A stretch of 39,852 nt of DNA from Phycisphaerae bacterium (GTDB lineage Bacteria; Planctomycetota; Phycisphaerae; UBA1845; PWPN01), in contig JAGNEZ010000004.1 in assembly GCA_018003015.1 (NCBI GenBank), positions 13,478-53,329 of the forward strand. Reading direction: 5' to 3'. Of the stretch, positions 1 through 8,289 are shown piece by piece. Within the stretch, counting starts at the first letter, position 1; each line of letters opens with the position of its first letter. The notes under the pieces were generated by a model. It was not told the DNA's origin and ran no database searches. It saw only the letters and a list, made by a program, of their open reading frames with translations. The position numbers were made by a program, and so were the translations under genes.

Positions 1-1026
1 CGACCGAGACCGTGCCGTTGTTGTTGAATGACTGGAAGTAACTGCTGTAGTGGGCAAACAGTGCTTGGCCCGTACCGCGTTTGGTGAATGTGCCGGCGTT
101 GGTGAGGGTGTGATTTCCGTCATTCGATTGCCACTGCAGGCTTGAGCTGAACTCGGCGGTGAGCTGGCCGTTATTGGTCAGGGTCGTGCCGCCCCCGCCG
201 TAGATGTTGCCACCTGTCCAGGTCATGGTGCCGTCGTTGGTCAGGTTGCGATAGAGATAGACGGAGTTGGTGATACTCAGGCTGGCCCCGGCGGCCACGA
301 CGATCGAGCCGGCCCCGGTCATCGTCCCGCCGCTCCAGGTCGAGGTACCCTTGAGCGTCAGCGTGCCGGTGCCACCCAGCGCGCCACTGGTGAATGCCAA
401 TCCGCCGGCCAGTTCCTTCTGGGCTTCATCCTCGAAATTGGCGGTGCCGCCGGCGATCGCCATCCGGCCGGTGCCACCCAGCGTGCCGGTGAACGTGGCG
501 GTCCCGCTGTAGACGGTCAGCGGACTCGCGCCTTCGAGGGTGGTGTTCGCCAGGGCGTGCGTGCCACTGAGGTAGAGTGTTGTGCTCTCGGCCACATCGA
601 AAGTGCCGCTGGCGCTGGTGCCGTTGCACTGCAGGTACAGGGTTCCCGCCTCGACCGAGACCGTGCCGTTGTTGTTGAATGACTGGAAGTAACTGCTGTA
701 GTGGGCAAACAGTGCTTGGCCCGTACCGCGTTTGGTGAATGTGCCGGCGTTGGTGAGGGTGTGATTTCCGTCATTCGACTGCCACTGCAGGCTTGAGCTG
801 AACTCGGCGGTGAGCTGGCCGTTATTGGTCAGGGTCGTGCCGCCCCCGCCGTAGATGTTGCCACCTGTCCAGGTCATGGTGCCGTCGTTGGTCAGGTCGC
901 GATAGAGGTAGACCGAGTTGGTGATACTCAGGCTGGCCCCGGCGGCCACGACGGTCGAACCGGCCCCGGTCATCGTCCCGCCGCTCCAGGTCGAGGTGCC
1001 TTTGAGCGTCAGCGTGCCGGTGCCGC
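1..1026 (-). repeat. 651-bp tandem repeat inside the beta-strand protein gene
   Basis: The stretch 1-375 recurs at 652-1026, a period of 651 bp or 217 codons. I count about eight differences over 375 bases, most of them silent, with two clear replacements (Asn/Asp and Ile/Thr). The repeat runs off the left edge, so the number of units is unknown. High identity with an intact frame points to recent duplication or gene conversion. Confidence 0.9.
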
Positions 1027-1357
1027 TCGAAGTCCCGCCGCTGAAGGCACACCCGCTGTTCATGGTGGAGACTTCGTCGATGCTCAGTGTTCCGCCGCTG
1101 AGAACGAACGCCTCCGAGCAGGTGAGGCTGCGAATGCTGGTACTGCCGGATGAGAACGTGACGGACGCGGTACCGGCCACGTCTGGGATGAGGACATCGT
1201 CTCCCGCGCCCGGCACGCGGTTGAGATCCCAGTTGCCGGCCGTATGCCAGGACCCCGTTGCCCCCGAGCCGGTCCAGGTGATTGTGCCAGCCGAGGCGCC
1301 GGCGGTGATCAGACCCACGAGCAGAACGATACTGCGGAGGCATCGTTGAGGCTTCAT
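1..1357 (-). CDS. Secreted repeat-rich beta-strand (autotransporter/beta-helix-like) protein, 3' end missing
   Basis: The reading frame is open from the ATG at 1357 to the left edge, 452 codons without a stop, so the C-terminus lies outside the window. An AGGAG sequence sits about nine bases before the ATG. Residues 1-24 form a signal peptide ending around AGASAG. The mature part is almost entirely Gly, Thr, Ser and Asn, with short motifs such as GTLTLKGTSTWSGGTMTGAG and NNGTVSVEAGTLYL, typical of right-handed beta-helix or autotransporter-associated strand repeats. A 217-residue unit is repeated in tandem with near-identical DNA. Planctomycete proteins of this kind often end in a PEP-CTERM or other anchor, but that end is not visible. 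No enzymatic motif is seen; a structural or adhesive surface role is inferred. Other-frame readings of this stretch are arginine-rich and are shadows. Confidence 0.8.
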   Translation of the reverse strand, partial: MKPQRCLRSIVLLVGLITAGASAGTITWTGSGATGSWHTAGNWDLNRVPGAGDDVLIPDVAGTASVTFSSGSTSIRSLTCSEAFVLSGGTLSIDEVSTMNSGCAFSGGTSSGTGTLTLKGTSTWSGGTMTGAGSTVVAAGASLSITNSVYLYRDLTNDGTMTWTGGNIYGGGGTTLTNNGQLTAEFSSSLQWQSNDGNHTLTNAGTFTKRGTGQALFAHYSSYFQSFNNNGTVSVEAGTLYLQCNGTSASGTFDVAESTTLYLSGTHALANTTLEGASPLTVYSGTATFTGTLGGTGRMAIAGGTANFEDEAQKELAGGLAFTSGALGGTGTLTLKGTSTWSGGTMTGAGSIVVAAGASLSITNSVYLYRNLTNDGTMTWTGGNIYGGGGTTLTNNGQLTAEFSSSLQWQSNDGNHTLTNAGTFTKRGTGQALFAHYSSYFQSFNNNGTVSV

Positions 1358-1862
1358 CTCGCCTATCTCCTGGGTGCACAGGCCGCTCGCCTAGTCCGGC
1401 CGGAAGTGGGGAGCTACCTCACCTGACAGGCCGGCAGGGCCGTGCGGAGGCCTTGTGCAGCCGTCTATGCAGGATGCGAAGCAAGGGCGACGGGGGTGCA
1501 TGATTCGACGGTCCCGTTCAGCCCGTGTGCCCTGGCAGATGAGCCCCGGCGACGTCGTGTGTAGATTGACTAGTATAAGTATATACGCCGATTACTGGAC
1601 CCATGATAGGTGAGTATAACACGAGACCTACAGATGTCAAGTGTAGGTTATCTAAGTCGACTTAATCCGGCGGGTGCTGGGCGGTGTCGGTTTCCCATGC
1701 GCGCTCGAATCGGCGTCGAACCATGCCGCGGCTGCTGACAAAACCGTAGCAGGAGTACGTGGCTGTGGACTCGAGGAGACCATCTTCGCCGGGTCTCCCC
1801 GGCCGCGACGATGCACAGACGGGTGATGAGACTCACACTGTCGTCGTGGGGCTATCCTTCGA
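1358..1862. other. Intergenic region with promoter and long leader
   Basis: This 505-base gap separates the beta-strand protein gene from the small lipoprotein gene. It carries the promoter at 1613-1640 and the roughly 250-base untranslated leader of 1-1357. I recognise no known riboswitch or RNA family in the leader, and no reading frame here has a ribosome site and protein-like composition. Confidence 0.5.
1613..1640 (-). promoter_or_regulatory. Sigma-70-type promoter for the 1-1357 gene
   Basis: On the minus strand there is a perfect -35 TTGACA (1640-1635), a 16-base spacer and a -10 TATACT (1618-1613), in an AT-rich pocket within GC-rich DNA. It would give a leader of about 250 bases before the ATG at 1357. 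Two more TATACT hexamers lie in tandem at 1583-1572 without a clear -35. Confidence 0.65.
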
Positions 1863-2105
1863 TCACTGCGCTGGTATGTTGGCGCAGTCGATCGGCTGGC
1901 CGTTCTCGTAGCAGAACCGCTCAATGGTGCTGGTGGTGCTGAAACCCCCGAGACCACCGGTCAGCAGGTTGGCCAGAAACGTGCCCACAAACGTGGATGT
2001 GCCCCAGGCTAGGAACTTCTCGCCCTTGCAGCCGGTGCCCATCAGGCTGACCGTCACCAGAACCAGCAACAACCGAGCAAGCCGTCGTTTCCTAACTACA
2101 CGCAT
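1863..2105 (-). CDS. Small lipoprotein, 80 residues
   Basis: The ATG at 2105 is preceded by GAGAGGAG at proper spacing and starts a typical lipoprotein signal: basic residues, a hydrophobic run and the lipobox LMGTGC, giving a lipidated Cys at residue 24. An upstream in-frame start exists but would put 19 non-signal-like residues before it. The mature part is about 57 residues with a Gly- and Thr-rich helix-like segment (FVGTFLANLLTGGLGGF) and two further cysteines near the end (FCYENG and IDCANI) that could pair in the periplasm. It stands alone between two larger genes on the same strand. I do not recognise a family; small lipoproteins of this layout are common in planctomycete genomes, but the function is unknown. 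Confidence 0.72.
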   Translation of the reverse strand: MRVVRKRRLARLLLVLVTVSLMGTGCKGEKFLAWGTSTFVGTFLANLLTGGLGGFSTTSTIERFCYENGQPIDCANIPAQ

Positions 2106-2339
2106 TGGATACTCCTCTCGCTGAGCCCTTGCGGTGCGTCGACCATGACGTACCCATTGCATCGCGCCGTGAATCAGGGCCGCTACCCGGCGGCCAATCG
2201 ACCAGAAGCCGCATCCAGATCCGGCAATTCCGCCCTCCGGAAGGACGGACCGCCCGTCCGCGCCTGACGGTGAGCCACGCCACGCTCTACGGGGACTCCT
2301 CGGAAGAGACCCCGGGGGGCCGCGGTCAGTCCCTGACCT

Positions 2340-3806
2340 TCACTCCCTACCCCACGATCGCGTTCCGAACTTCAACGCCAGCAGGGCCAACAACATACAT
2401 GGAAGGGGGGCCGCGCCCAGCATCCCGCAGGCATTGAATTGGGTCAGCACCGTGGTAATCCTCCGCTCTTCCTGCCTGTTTGTGGGATCGGGCCGGCCGG
2501 TGTCCCCATCGCAAGCATCCCCCATACCATCGCTATCCGTGTCGAGTTGCTCAGGATTGGGCGCCTGCGGGCAGTTGTCCAGGCAGTCCGCGACGCCATC
2601 GCTGTCCGAGTCGGTGTCCGCCACTCCGCAGCCGCAGGTGCCGAGCACGCTCTTGGTCGGATCGGCCGGGCAGGCGTCCGCGCAATCCGCCACGCCGTCG
2701 CTATCGGTGTCGGTATCCGCCACGCCACAACCACAGGTGCCGGGTGTGATCTTGGCCGGATCCGCCGGGCAGGCGTCCGTGCAGTCCGCCATGCCGTCGC
2801 TATCGGTGTCGGTGTCCGCTACGCCGCAACCACAGGCTCCGAGCACGCTCTTGTTCGGATCCTCCGGGCAGGCGTCCGTGCAATCCGGAACGTCGTCCCC
2901 GTCGGAATCGGCATCGGGCATCCCACAGCCGCAGACTCCCGGAGCCGTCTTGTTGGGGTCGGTTGGGCAAGTGTCAAGGCAGTCCGCGGCCCCGTCGTGA
3001 TCCGAGTCCGTGTCGGGCACGCCGCATCCGCATTGTCCGGCCAAGGTCTTGCCCGGATCATTCGGACAACCATCGAGGCAGTCGAGCACTCCGTCGCCGT
3101 CGGAGTCGATGTCGGGCACACCGCATCCGCACACCCCCGGGTTGGTTTTGGTCGGATCAGCCGGGCATTGGTCGACGGGACCGGCGATCGCGACCAGGAC
3201 TCCGTCCACCGCGATCACCGTCACCTGGCCGTCAGATGCTCCGGTGCCGAGCAGGTCAAACTGCAATCGGACCCGGGTGCCGACCGGAACGGTCGAAAGG
3301 TCCGCCGTGACTGTGAACCAGCCGTCCCGGGTCGTCGAGGGGGTCCGGGTGACGATCAGGGGGTCAAAATCAATGTTCCCGGGCGAGTCGTTGTAGAAGT
3401 AGTCATTGACCCCCGCGGTACTGATCAGCGGCGCGAGCGTGTCGGGATTCAGGAGCCGGGCGGTGAACGCGTCCGGCAGGGCACCGCCGCTCACGAAATC
3501 GCCGGCAGCGACCAGGGTGTACTCAAAGATGAGGGCGTTGCCTTCCGGGAGGATGAAGTCCTGATAGAGCGTGCTGGTAGCCGGCGCGCCGGCCATCCCG
3601 GCTTCCTGGAGCATCGCGAAGCCCCCGTGCTCATCGGCCAGGGTACTGACTACGCCCCCGGCGTTGATCTGCCAGCCGGTCAGGCCGCTCTCGAAATCAG
3701 GGTTGATCGCCTGGGCGCCGGCCCCTCGAGCGAGGGCCAGGCCGATCACCACCGCCACGACGAAAGCCCAGCCTCTTCCCCACGGCGATTGACTGAGGAC
3801 GTTCAT
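2340..3806 (-). CDS. Secreted thrombospondin type 3 repeat protein
   Basis: This is a 488-residue protein with a GAAGGAAAGAG ribosome site before the ATG at 3806. Residues 1-31 are a signal peptide. Residues 32-205 form a beta-sandwich-like domain starting NPDFESGLTGWQ, resembling carbohydrate-binding or choice-of-anchor domains. Residues 210-440 carry six copies of a unit with the pattern C-P-x-D-P-x-K, CGCG, DxDSDxDG and DC, plus a final shortened copy. These are calcium-binding thrombospondin type 3 repeats with paired cysteines. The C-terminus has a polar linker, then a short tail with ACGMLG, a proline-containing hydrophobic helix and a basic end (KFGTRSWGRE). That tripartite form resembles a sorting signal but is not PEP-CTERM. 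A surface-attached structural role is likely. The long open frames on the opposite strand are shadows of the repeats. Confidence 0.85.
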   Translation of the reverse strand: MNVLSQSPWGRGWAFVVAVVIGLALARGAGAQAINPDFESGLTGWQINAGGVVSTLADEHGGFAMLQEAGMAGAPATSTLYQDFILPEGNALIFEYTLVAAGDFVSGGALPDAFTARLLNPDTLAPLISTAGVNDYFYNDSPGNIDFDPLIVTRTPSTTRDGWFTVTADLSTVPVGTRVRLQFDLLGTGASDGQVTVIAVDGVLVAIAGPVDQCPADPTKTNPGVCGCGVPDIDSDGDGVLDCLDGCPNDPGKTLAGQCGCGVPDTDSDHDGAADCLDTCPTDPNKTAPGVCGCGMPDADSDGDDVPDCTDACPEDPNKSVLGACGCGVADTDTDSDGMADCTDACPADPAKITPGTCGCGVADTDTDSDGVADCADACPADPTKSVLGTCGCGVADTDSDSDGVADCLDNCPQAPNPEQLDTDSDGMGDACDGDTGRPDPTNRQEERRITTVLTQFNACGMLGAAPLPCMLLALLALKFGTRSWGRE

Positions 3807-3863
3807 GATATGACTCTTTCCTTCAGAGCTGAAAACCTTGCCTGACTGCCACGATCGGAGGAC

Positions 3864-3884
3864 GATTCCATCTTACCTGGAATC
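3864..3884. repeat. Inverted repeat between two minus-strand genes
   Basis: GATTCCA (3864-3870) and TGGAATC (3878-3884) form a perfect 7-base stem with a 7-base loop, just downstream of the YdjY lipoprotein gene and upstream of the thrombospondin-repeat gene. No T-run follows, so it is not a classic terminator; it could be an operator or a 3'-end hairpin. Confidence 0.35.
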
Positions 3885-3889
3885 ACCTT

Positions 3890-4735
3890 TCAATTCCCTC
3901 CACCGGCCGGAGCTTTTCGCAGAACCAGCCGGACCGGCGTGCCCTTGGCCGGCAGATCGGCCTTGCTGACCTCCAGCCCCGAGGCGTCGCCTCGGTAGGG
4001 GTTTCCGACATCCTGGGTCAGGTTCAGCAGGCAGGTGGGGTCGTACCATAGGGCGATCAGGGACTTCTCCGCATCGGCGGTGAAGTACTCTCGCTTGGTC
4101 GTCTCGTCCTTGGCGAAGAACGAACCGGTGAAGGCCCAGACCATCCGGCCGGGGGGCTTGCCGGTCCGCCGGTCGGTCAGGAGGCTCTCGATCGGCTGCT
4201 GCTTCCAGGTCCCGTCGGCCTGGCGGACCTCCACGCCGATGGTCACCCGGGTGGCTTGGCCGGTACGTGACGCCCAGTAGTCTTTGCCGGGAGCGGTTAC
4301 TTGAGGTGCTCCGGCCGGGCGGGCGTTGGCCGCCGGGTCGGAAGTGGGGTTTCGCCCGGCCGCGAAGTCGCCACGGGCGTCCGAGTTGACTTCTCCAACG
4401 TCGTATCCGGCGATGAGCATGGCCGACTGGAGATGCGACGGCTGGCAGGCCAGGCTGAACAGGCTCTCGTACTCTTTCCCGCCAGTGGCCACGGCCAGGT
4501 ACTCGAGAATGCCTTGCTCAATGCACACCTGGCCGTCGATCTGCAGCTCTGCCGAAGACGGATTCACGACAATGCCTGGCAGGCGAACGGTTTGGCCAGC
4601 CGCTGGCCCACCGGCGGGGGCCCCTGGTTTCGAACAGCTCGTCAGCAGCACAGCCAGCGATGCGAGGGCCAGTCCGCCGATATGCCATGCCCAGGGAGGC
4701 CGCCTCCCGGTGTTGTTCGTCCTGATCGTGCTCAT
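3890..4735 (-). CDS. YdjY-domain lipoprotein
   Basis: This is a 281-residue protein. The chosen ATG at 4735 has AAGGAG eight bases upstream; an in-frame extension to 4783 lacks a ribosome site. The N-terminus is basic (NNTGRRPPW), followed by a hydrophobic stretch and the lipobox LLTSC, so it is probably a lipoprotein. The mature protein has the features of the YdjY domain: a cysteine-containing IDGQVCIEQGILEYLAV segment, the GGKEYESLF block, PSHLQSAMLIAGY, and near the end VWAFTGSFF, YFTADAEKSLIALWYD and a final LRKA strand. This family is frequent in planctomycetes, is exported, and has no established biochemical role. It differs from its neighbours in lacking repeats and dockerin. A TATACT hexamer at 4777-4772 may be its -10, with only a weak -35. 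Confidence 0.8.
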   Translation of the reverse strand: MSTIRTNNTGRRPPWAWHIGGLALASLAVLLTSCSKPGAPAGGPAAGQTVRLPGIVVNPSSAELQIDGQVCIEQGILEYLAVATGGKEYESLFSLACQPSHLQSAMLIAGYDVGEVNSDARGDFAAGRNPTSDPAANARPAGAPQVTAPGKDYWASRTGQATRVTIGVEVRQADGTWKQQPIESLLTDRRTGKPPGRMVWAFTGSFFAKDETTKREYFTADAEKSLIALWYDPTCLLNLTQDVGNPYRGDASGLEVSKADLPAKGTPVRLVLRKAPAGGGN

Positions 4736-5126
4736 ACTCGCTTCTCCTTGCTGCTTCATGGTCCTCTGAGTAGTATACCGCACATTCTCGCACGTGTGCT
4801 CAGCTCGACTCTTGCCCTTTCTCGGCCGCTACGCCGCGGGGCGACGTTCCGCTATTGTACCCGCGTCTCGACCTACGGCGCGTTTCGTCAAATGACAGGA
4901 TCGCAGCAGGTGCCAATCCGACCGGGTCATACGGAGTCAATCCTCGTGACCGGCTGAGTGCGTGGCGGGTAACGGGCGTCTGGGTGCTCACAGGGGCGTG
5001 GTGGAGCGTCTGAGCACAGCGGGTCGAGCATCGTGATCTCAGACCCGGTCCGCTGGGGACTCGTCCCCGCCAGCTGCACGTCCATCATCAGAACCCGGTG
5101 ACCTCCCGACGGTCGCGGAGGGTGGT
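4736..5126. other. Intergenic region, no gene seen
   Basis: This 391-base gap separates two minus-strand genes. It holds a possible -10 (TATACT, minus strand, 4777-4772) and a short perfect hairpin, GGGGAC/GTCCCC at 5055-5068, downstream of the sialidase-like gene stop. The hairpin has a two-base loop and no T-run, so it is a weak terminator candidate. No RNA gene or credible small frame was found. Confidence 0.4.
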
Positions 5127-8100
5127 CTATCCGTCGCATCGCGGATCAGCGAGGACGGTTGGGCTGCTGACGCAGCGGATGAAAGCCGCCAAATCGGCTG
5201 CGTCGACGGTTCCCGTGAAGTCGGCATCGAAGCACGAGCAAGCTCCTTCGACGGGGTTCGCCTTGTCGGTGTAACACCTCTGAAAGGCGCCGAAGTCGTC
5301 CTGATCCACGTCTCCATCCGCGTCGGCGTCGGCTGGGGGATTGCTGCAGGGTGGCAAGGGCCTCTGGCCGAGTTCGAAACGGACGAATGTCCACCGGGAG
5401 TCGGAGCCCCCGATTCCGCCGGAGTCGTTGTCGCCCCACACCACCCGGGCCAGGGCCCGGTCCAGCGCTTCCGTGCGGCTCTGCATGCCCACCATCCGTC
5501 CGTCCATGTAGTAGAGTACCGCCCCTCGAGCCTGGTCGGCGGCCGGCTCATAGATCATCTGGTAGGTGTGATACTCCGCTGCCGGATCGAAGGCGGCGAG
5601 GTGCTGGAACGGCTCCAGCGCAAGTCCGTTCGTCCAGAGCCCTGGGTCCAGCAGTCCACCGGGAGTCACCAGGCTGATCGACCAGGCATCGCGGTCGTCG
5701 TTGACTTCCAGGTAGCTCTGATAGAGGCCCGGTGCCGTGGCTGGACGCACCCGCGCGGTCAAGGTCCAGCCGCGCGGGTCCGACCAGTGCACCGGGCTCA
5801 GCCGGTATTGGTAGTTGGCCCGCCAACCCTGGGCAACGGCTATTCGCCAGTGGGGTTGGCCGTCATCGCCAGGTTCCATGGTGGCGTCGGGCGCGACGGC
5901 GTTTGTATCCAATGTCCACGGGGGTGTTTCGAGCAGAGGATCGCTCATTCCGCGATGGGTCAGCACGGTGGGGATTCGTGTCTGGACATTCAAGTCAAAT
6001 CGGCCCCTGGAGTCGTCCGCGCTTGCCACTCGGATCAGGTATGATCGCCCCTTGGTGACTGGTACCAGCAGGCAGGTGTCGCTTTCTGGGCAGGGGCCTT
6101 CCGGACAGAGATGGCTGCAGCCGAGTTCCTGGCCGCCGCACTCGTCCAGCACCGAAAGTGTCGTGTTGATGTCGGTGCCGCAGGTATCGATTACGAGGTC
6201 GCCCGTGATTGGGGTGGTGTAGCGGTACCAGACGTCCGGAGGGTCGGACGATGCGTCACAGGAAGACTGGCCGTCGTTCGTGGCCCCGTGAGTCGTACCG
6301 AGGGTCACGCCCTCGCTGATGGCCGGGGCCTGGGAGCAGTGGTCATTACCGCCAATCGCCAGGACGAGGAGATTGTCGAAGAAGATGTGCGAGGAGGCCG
6401 CGTTCGTCTCGTTCGTCCATCGGTTCTTGAACAAGGCCAAGAAGTTGGAGGGGCTGCTCGATTGGCCTGCAACCGTTGTTGCGCAGATCGGCTGGCCGTT
6501 GACCTTCACATCGAGAGATTGCCCGACGAGAACAGCTTCGAGACGGAACGGCTCGCTGGTTTCCAGCACGCCATCGCCGTCGGCGTCGAACGGCTGGCCG
6601 TTGATGGATCGTGGCAGTCCGCCGGCTTCCTGGAAGACGTGCAACTCGTCGAGGTCTTGCAGGCCGGGAGTGAATGGATTGTCGGCGAATAGCGTGGCCA
6701 GACCTGAGCCGTTCGTCGTCATCTGGCCGACATACAGGCCGCCGCTCGGATGGAACTGAACGGTGATCTGGCCGGCTGAGTTGGGGTCCCCGATGGAGGC
6801 GTCCGACCGTGGTTTTCGGAGCATGAAGCCGCCGGTGTTTCTGCCGGCTGCCTGAACCGGGTTGTCTAGCGAGAATCGAACATCTGCGGAGATCGACAAG
6901 TTCCTCAGATCGACGTCCAGCACGGCCGCGCCTGGCCCCGACGCCGTCGCCGCGTTGCCCTCTGAGCCGAACACCCACAGCTGCGCGTCCTTGATCTGGG
7001 CAACGTTCGACAGCGAGCCGAGCGTGGTTCGCTCGATCCAGGGGATCTCGGGGGCCTCGGTCATTCCCAGGGAGTCGCTGTCCGGTCGTGTGAATGTGTC
7101 TTGGACGCCGAGGGTCGGAGTCTCCGGGAAGGCCACCTTGGCGAGGTAGATCGATGCTCTGCCTTCATGTGACGAGTAGTAGCTGACCCAAAGGGTGTCA
7201 TTGTGCCAGACGAGGCCGGGGTAGCTCGTGTCACCACCGGAAGGCAGCGAGAGGCACTCAGTCAGCGTTCCGGTGGTCGGGTCAACCCAGCTCAGAGCCG
7301 TGCGGACGGCGCCGTCGTAGAGGCGCGTCGCGGCGATGAACCGCCCGTCGGGCAGGCGGAGCATCTCAGGTCCGCCGACGGAGAAGCCCAGTGGCAACCA
7401 GTTCCACTGGGCATACGGCGGGTAGGCCGTTCCCCACGCCCCCTCTCGGGCGAGAACACAGGCCTTGCCGTCCGGCATGAAGATGATACGTGACGTTTCG
7501 TTGGGTTCAACTGGAACACCCATGTCCGGCACCAGGGTATCGAAGTGAACGCCGTCTGTGCTCCGGTACAAGCGGATGAACGCTCCCGAGGTCCAGGAGT
7601 ACCCGATGCCGTAGGCGACGTTCTGGTGCCATGTGATCCGCCAGAGCCAGATATTCGGCTCGCCGATCTCGACGCGGTTTGTCCAAGTCGAGCCATCGGT
7701 GGAGAAGAACGCGTAGTTACGATGGGTGATGCCACTGACAGGTGGATCGGTACGAGAGGCGAGGTACAGCATCAGCCGATTGTCCGGAGTGACAGTCAGG
7801 TGTGGATCGCGGTAGTCTTCCGTAGGGTTGGCCAGCAGGGCAGCGGTGGTCCAGGTCTGCCCATCGGCTGAGCGCAGAATGCGGGCCGAAGCCGGAAGTG
7901 ACACATGCCCATCTCCTTCGCGGAAGCAACAATAGAATGCGCCGTTGTGGAGCACCAGATCAGTGAACGCATTGTGCGGGGCCTGATCCCAGATCTTCTG
8001 CACACTGAGAAGCTGCTGGGCGGCGCCAGGCAGGGCCCACACCCAACACAGGATCCCGGCGAGGAAGGCATTGCCCGCCCACCTTCTCCTAAGGATCCGG

Positions 8101-8141
8101 CTCGAATACGACGCCGCGCTACCCCTGAGCTCGCCGGTCAC
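5127..8141 (-). CDS. Sialidase-like (BNR/Asp-box) multidomain dockerin protein
   Basis: I start this at the GTG at 8141, which has GAGGAG eight bases upstream and leads directly into a signal peptide (RRWAGNAFLAGILCWVW, cleavage near residue 42); longer readings put a non-signal sequence first. It has 1004 residues. Residues 44-340 are a sialidase-like beta-propeller with Asp-box forms such as SADGQTW and STDGSTW, and the signature blocks IGEPNIWLWR, SLPSGGDTSY and YYSSHEGR. Residues 345-597 are a module opening DTFTRPD; 599-728 a PPC-type domain (ATNDGQSSC, DVWYRYT, DTCGTDINTTLSVLDECGG); 729-925 a concanavalin-like module opening LTHRGMSDPL; 935-1004 a dockerin type I pair (DADGDVDQDDFG and DADFTGTVDAADLAAF). 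It is probably an extracellular glycan-binding or hydrolysing protein. Catalytic residues cannot be confirmed by eye. The propeller is closely related to the second half of 15920-18472. Confidence 0.85.
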   Translation of the reverse strand: MTGELRGSAASYSSRILRRRWAGNAFLAGILCWVWALPGAAQQLLSVQKIWDQAPHNAFTDLVLHNGAFYCCFREGDGHVSLPASARILRSADGQTWTTAALLANPTEDYRDPHLTVTPDNRLMLYLASRTDPPVSGITHRNYAFFSTDGSTWTNRVEIGEPNIWLWRITWHQNVAYGIGYSWTSGAFIRLYRSTDGVHFDTLVPDMGVPVEPNETSRIIFMPDGKACVLAREGAWGTAYPPYAQWNWLPLGFSVGGPEMLRLPDGRFIAATRLYDGAVRTALSWVDPTTGTLTECLSLPSGGDTSYPGLVWHNDTLWVSYYSSHEGRASIYLAKVAFPETPTLGVQDTFTRPDSDSLGMTEAPEIPWIERTTLGSLSNVAQIKDAQLWVFGSEGNAATASGPGAAVLDVDLRNLSISADVRFSLDNPVQAAGRNTGGFMLRKPRSDASIGDPNSAGQITVQFHPSGGLYVGQMTTNGSGLATLFADNPFTPGLQDLDELHVFQEAGGLPRSINGQPFDADGDGVLETSEPFRLEAVLVGQSLDVKVNGQPICATTVAGQSSSPSNFLALFKNRWTNETNAASSHIFFDNLLVLAIGGNDHCSQAPAISEGVTLGTTHGATNDGQSSCDASSDPPDVWYRYTTPITGDLVIDTCGTDINTTLSVLDECGGQELGCSHLCPEGPCPESDTCLLVPVTKGRSYLIRVASADDSRGRFDLNVQTRIPTVLTHRGMSDPLLETPPWTLDTNAVAPDATMEPGDDGQPHWRIAVAQGWRANYQYRLSPVHWSDPRGWTLTARVRPATAPGLYQSYLEVNDDRDAWSISLVTPGGLLDPGLWTNGLALEPFQHLAAFDPAAEYHTYQMIYEPAADQARGAVLYYMDGRMVGMQSRTEALDRALARVVWGDNDSGGIGGSDSRWTFVRFELGQRPLPPCSNPPADADADGDVDQDDFGAFQRCYTDKANPVEGACSCFDADFTGTVDAADLAAFIRCVSSPTVLADPRCDG

Positions 8142-8289
8142 GTCTTGTTCTCCTCGGCCCGACACGCGGGCGATGATCCTTTGCTCCATCCAGAACGAGA
8201 CGGCGAACCCGCCCGATGATGAGCGGGCCCGCCGTCCTCGAACTCCTTCTCCTCCTGTCACATGAATACCGTCACATCACCATCCGCGC

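Noticed and set aside
1691-1730. TCGAATCGGCGTCGAACC segment resembling part of a tRNA T-arm
   Set aside because: No acceptor, D-arm or anticodon arm can be folded around it on either strand.
2560-3160. Regularly spaced similar DNA segments that could suggest a CRISPR array
   Set aside because: The units are about 100 bases, diverged, in frame and encode thrombospondin type 3 repeats.
2439-3845. Open frame of 468 codons on the plus strand across the thrombospondin-repeat gene
   Set aside because: It is the complement of repeated DSDGD/CGCG codons; the product is a low-complexity Arg, Ala and Val repeat with no ribosome site, while the minus-strand protein has a signal peptide and clear repeats.
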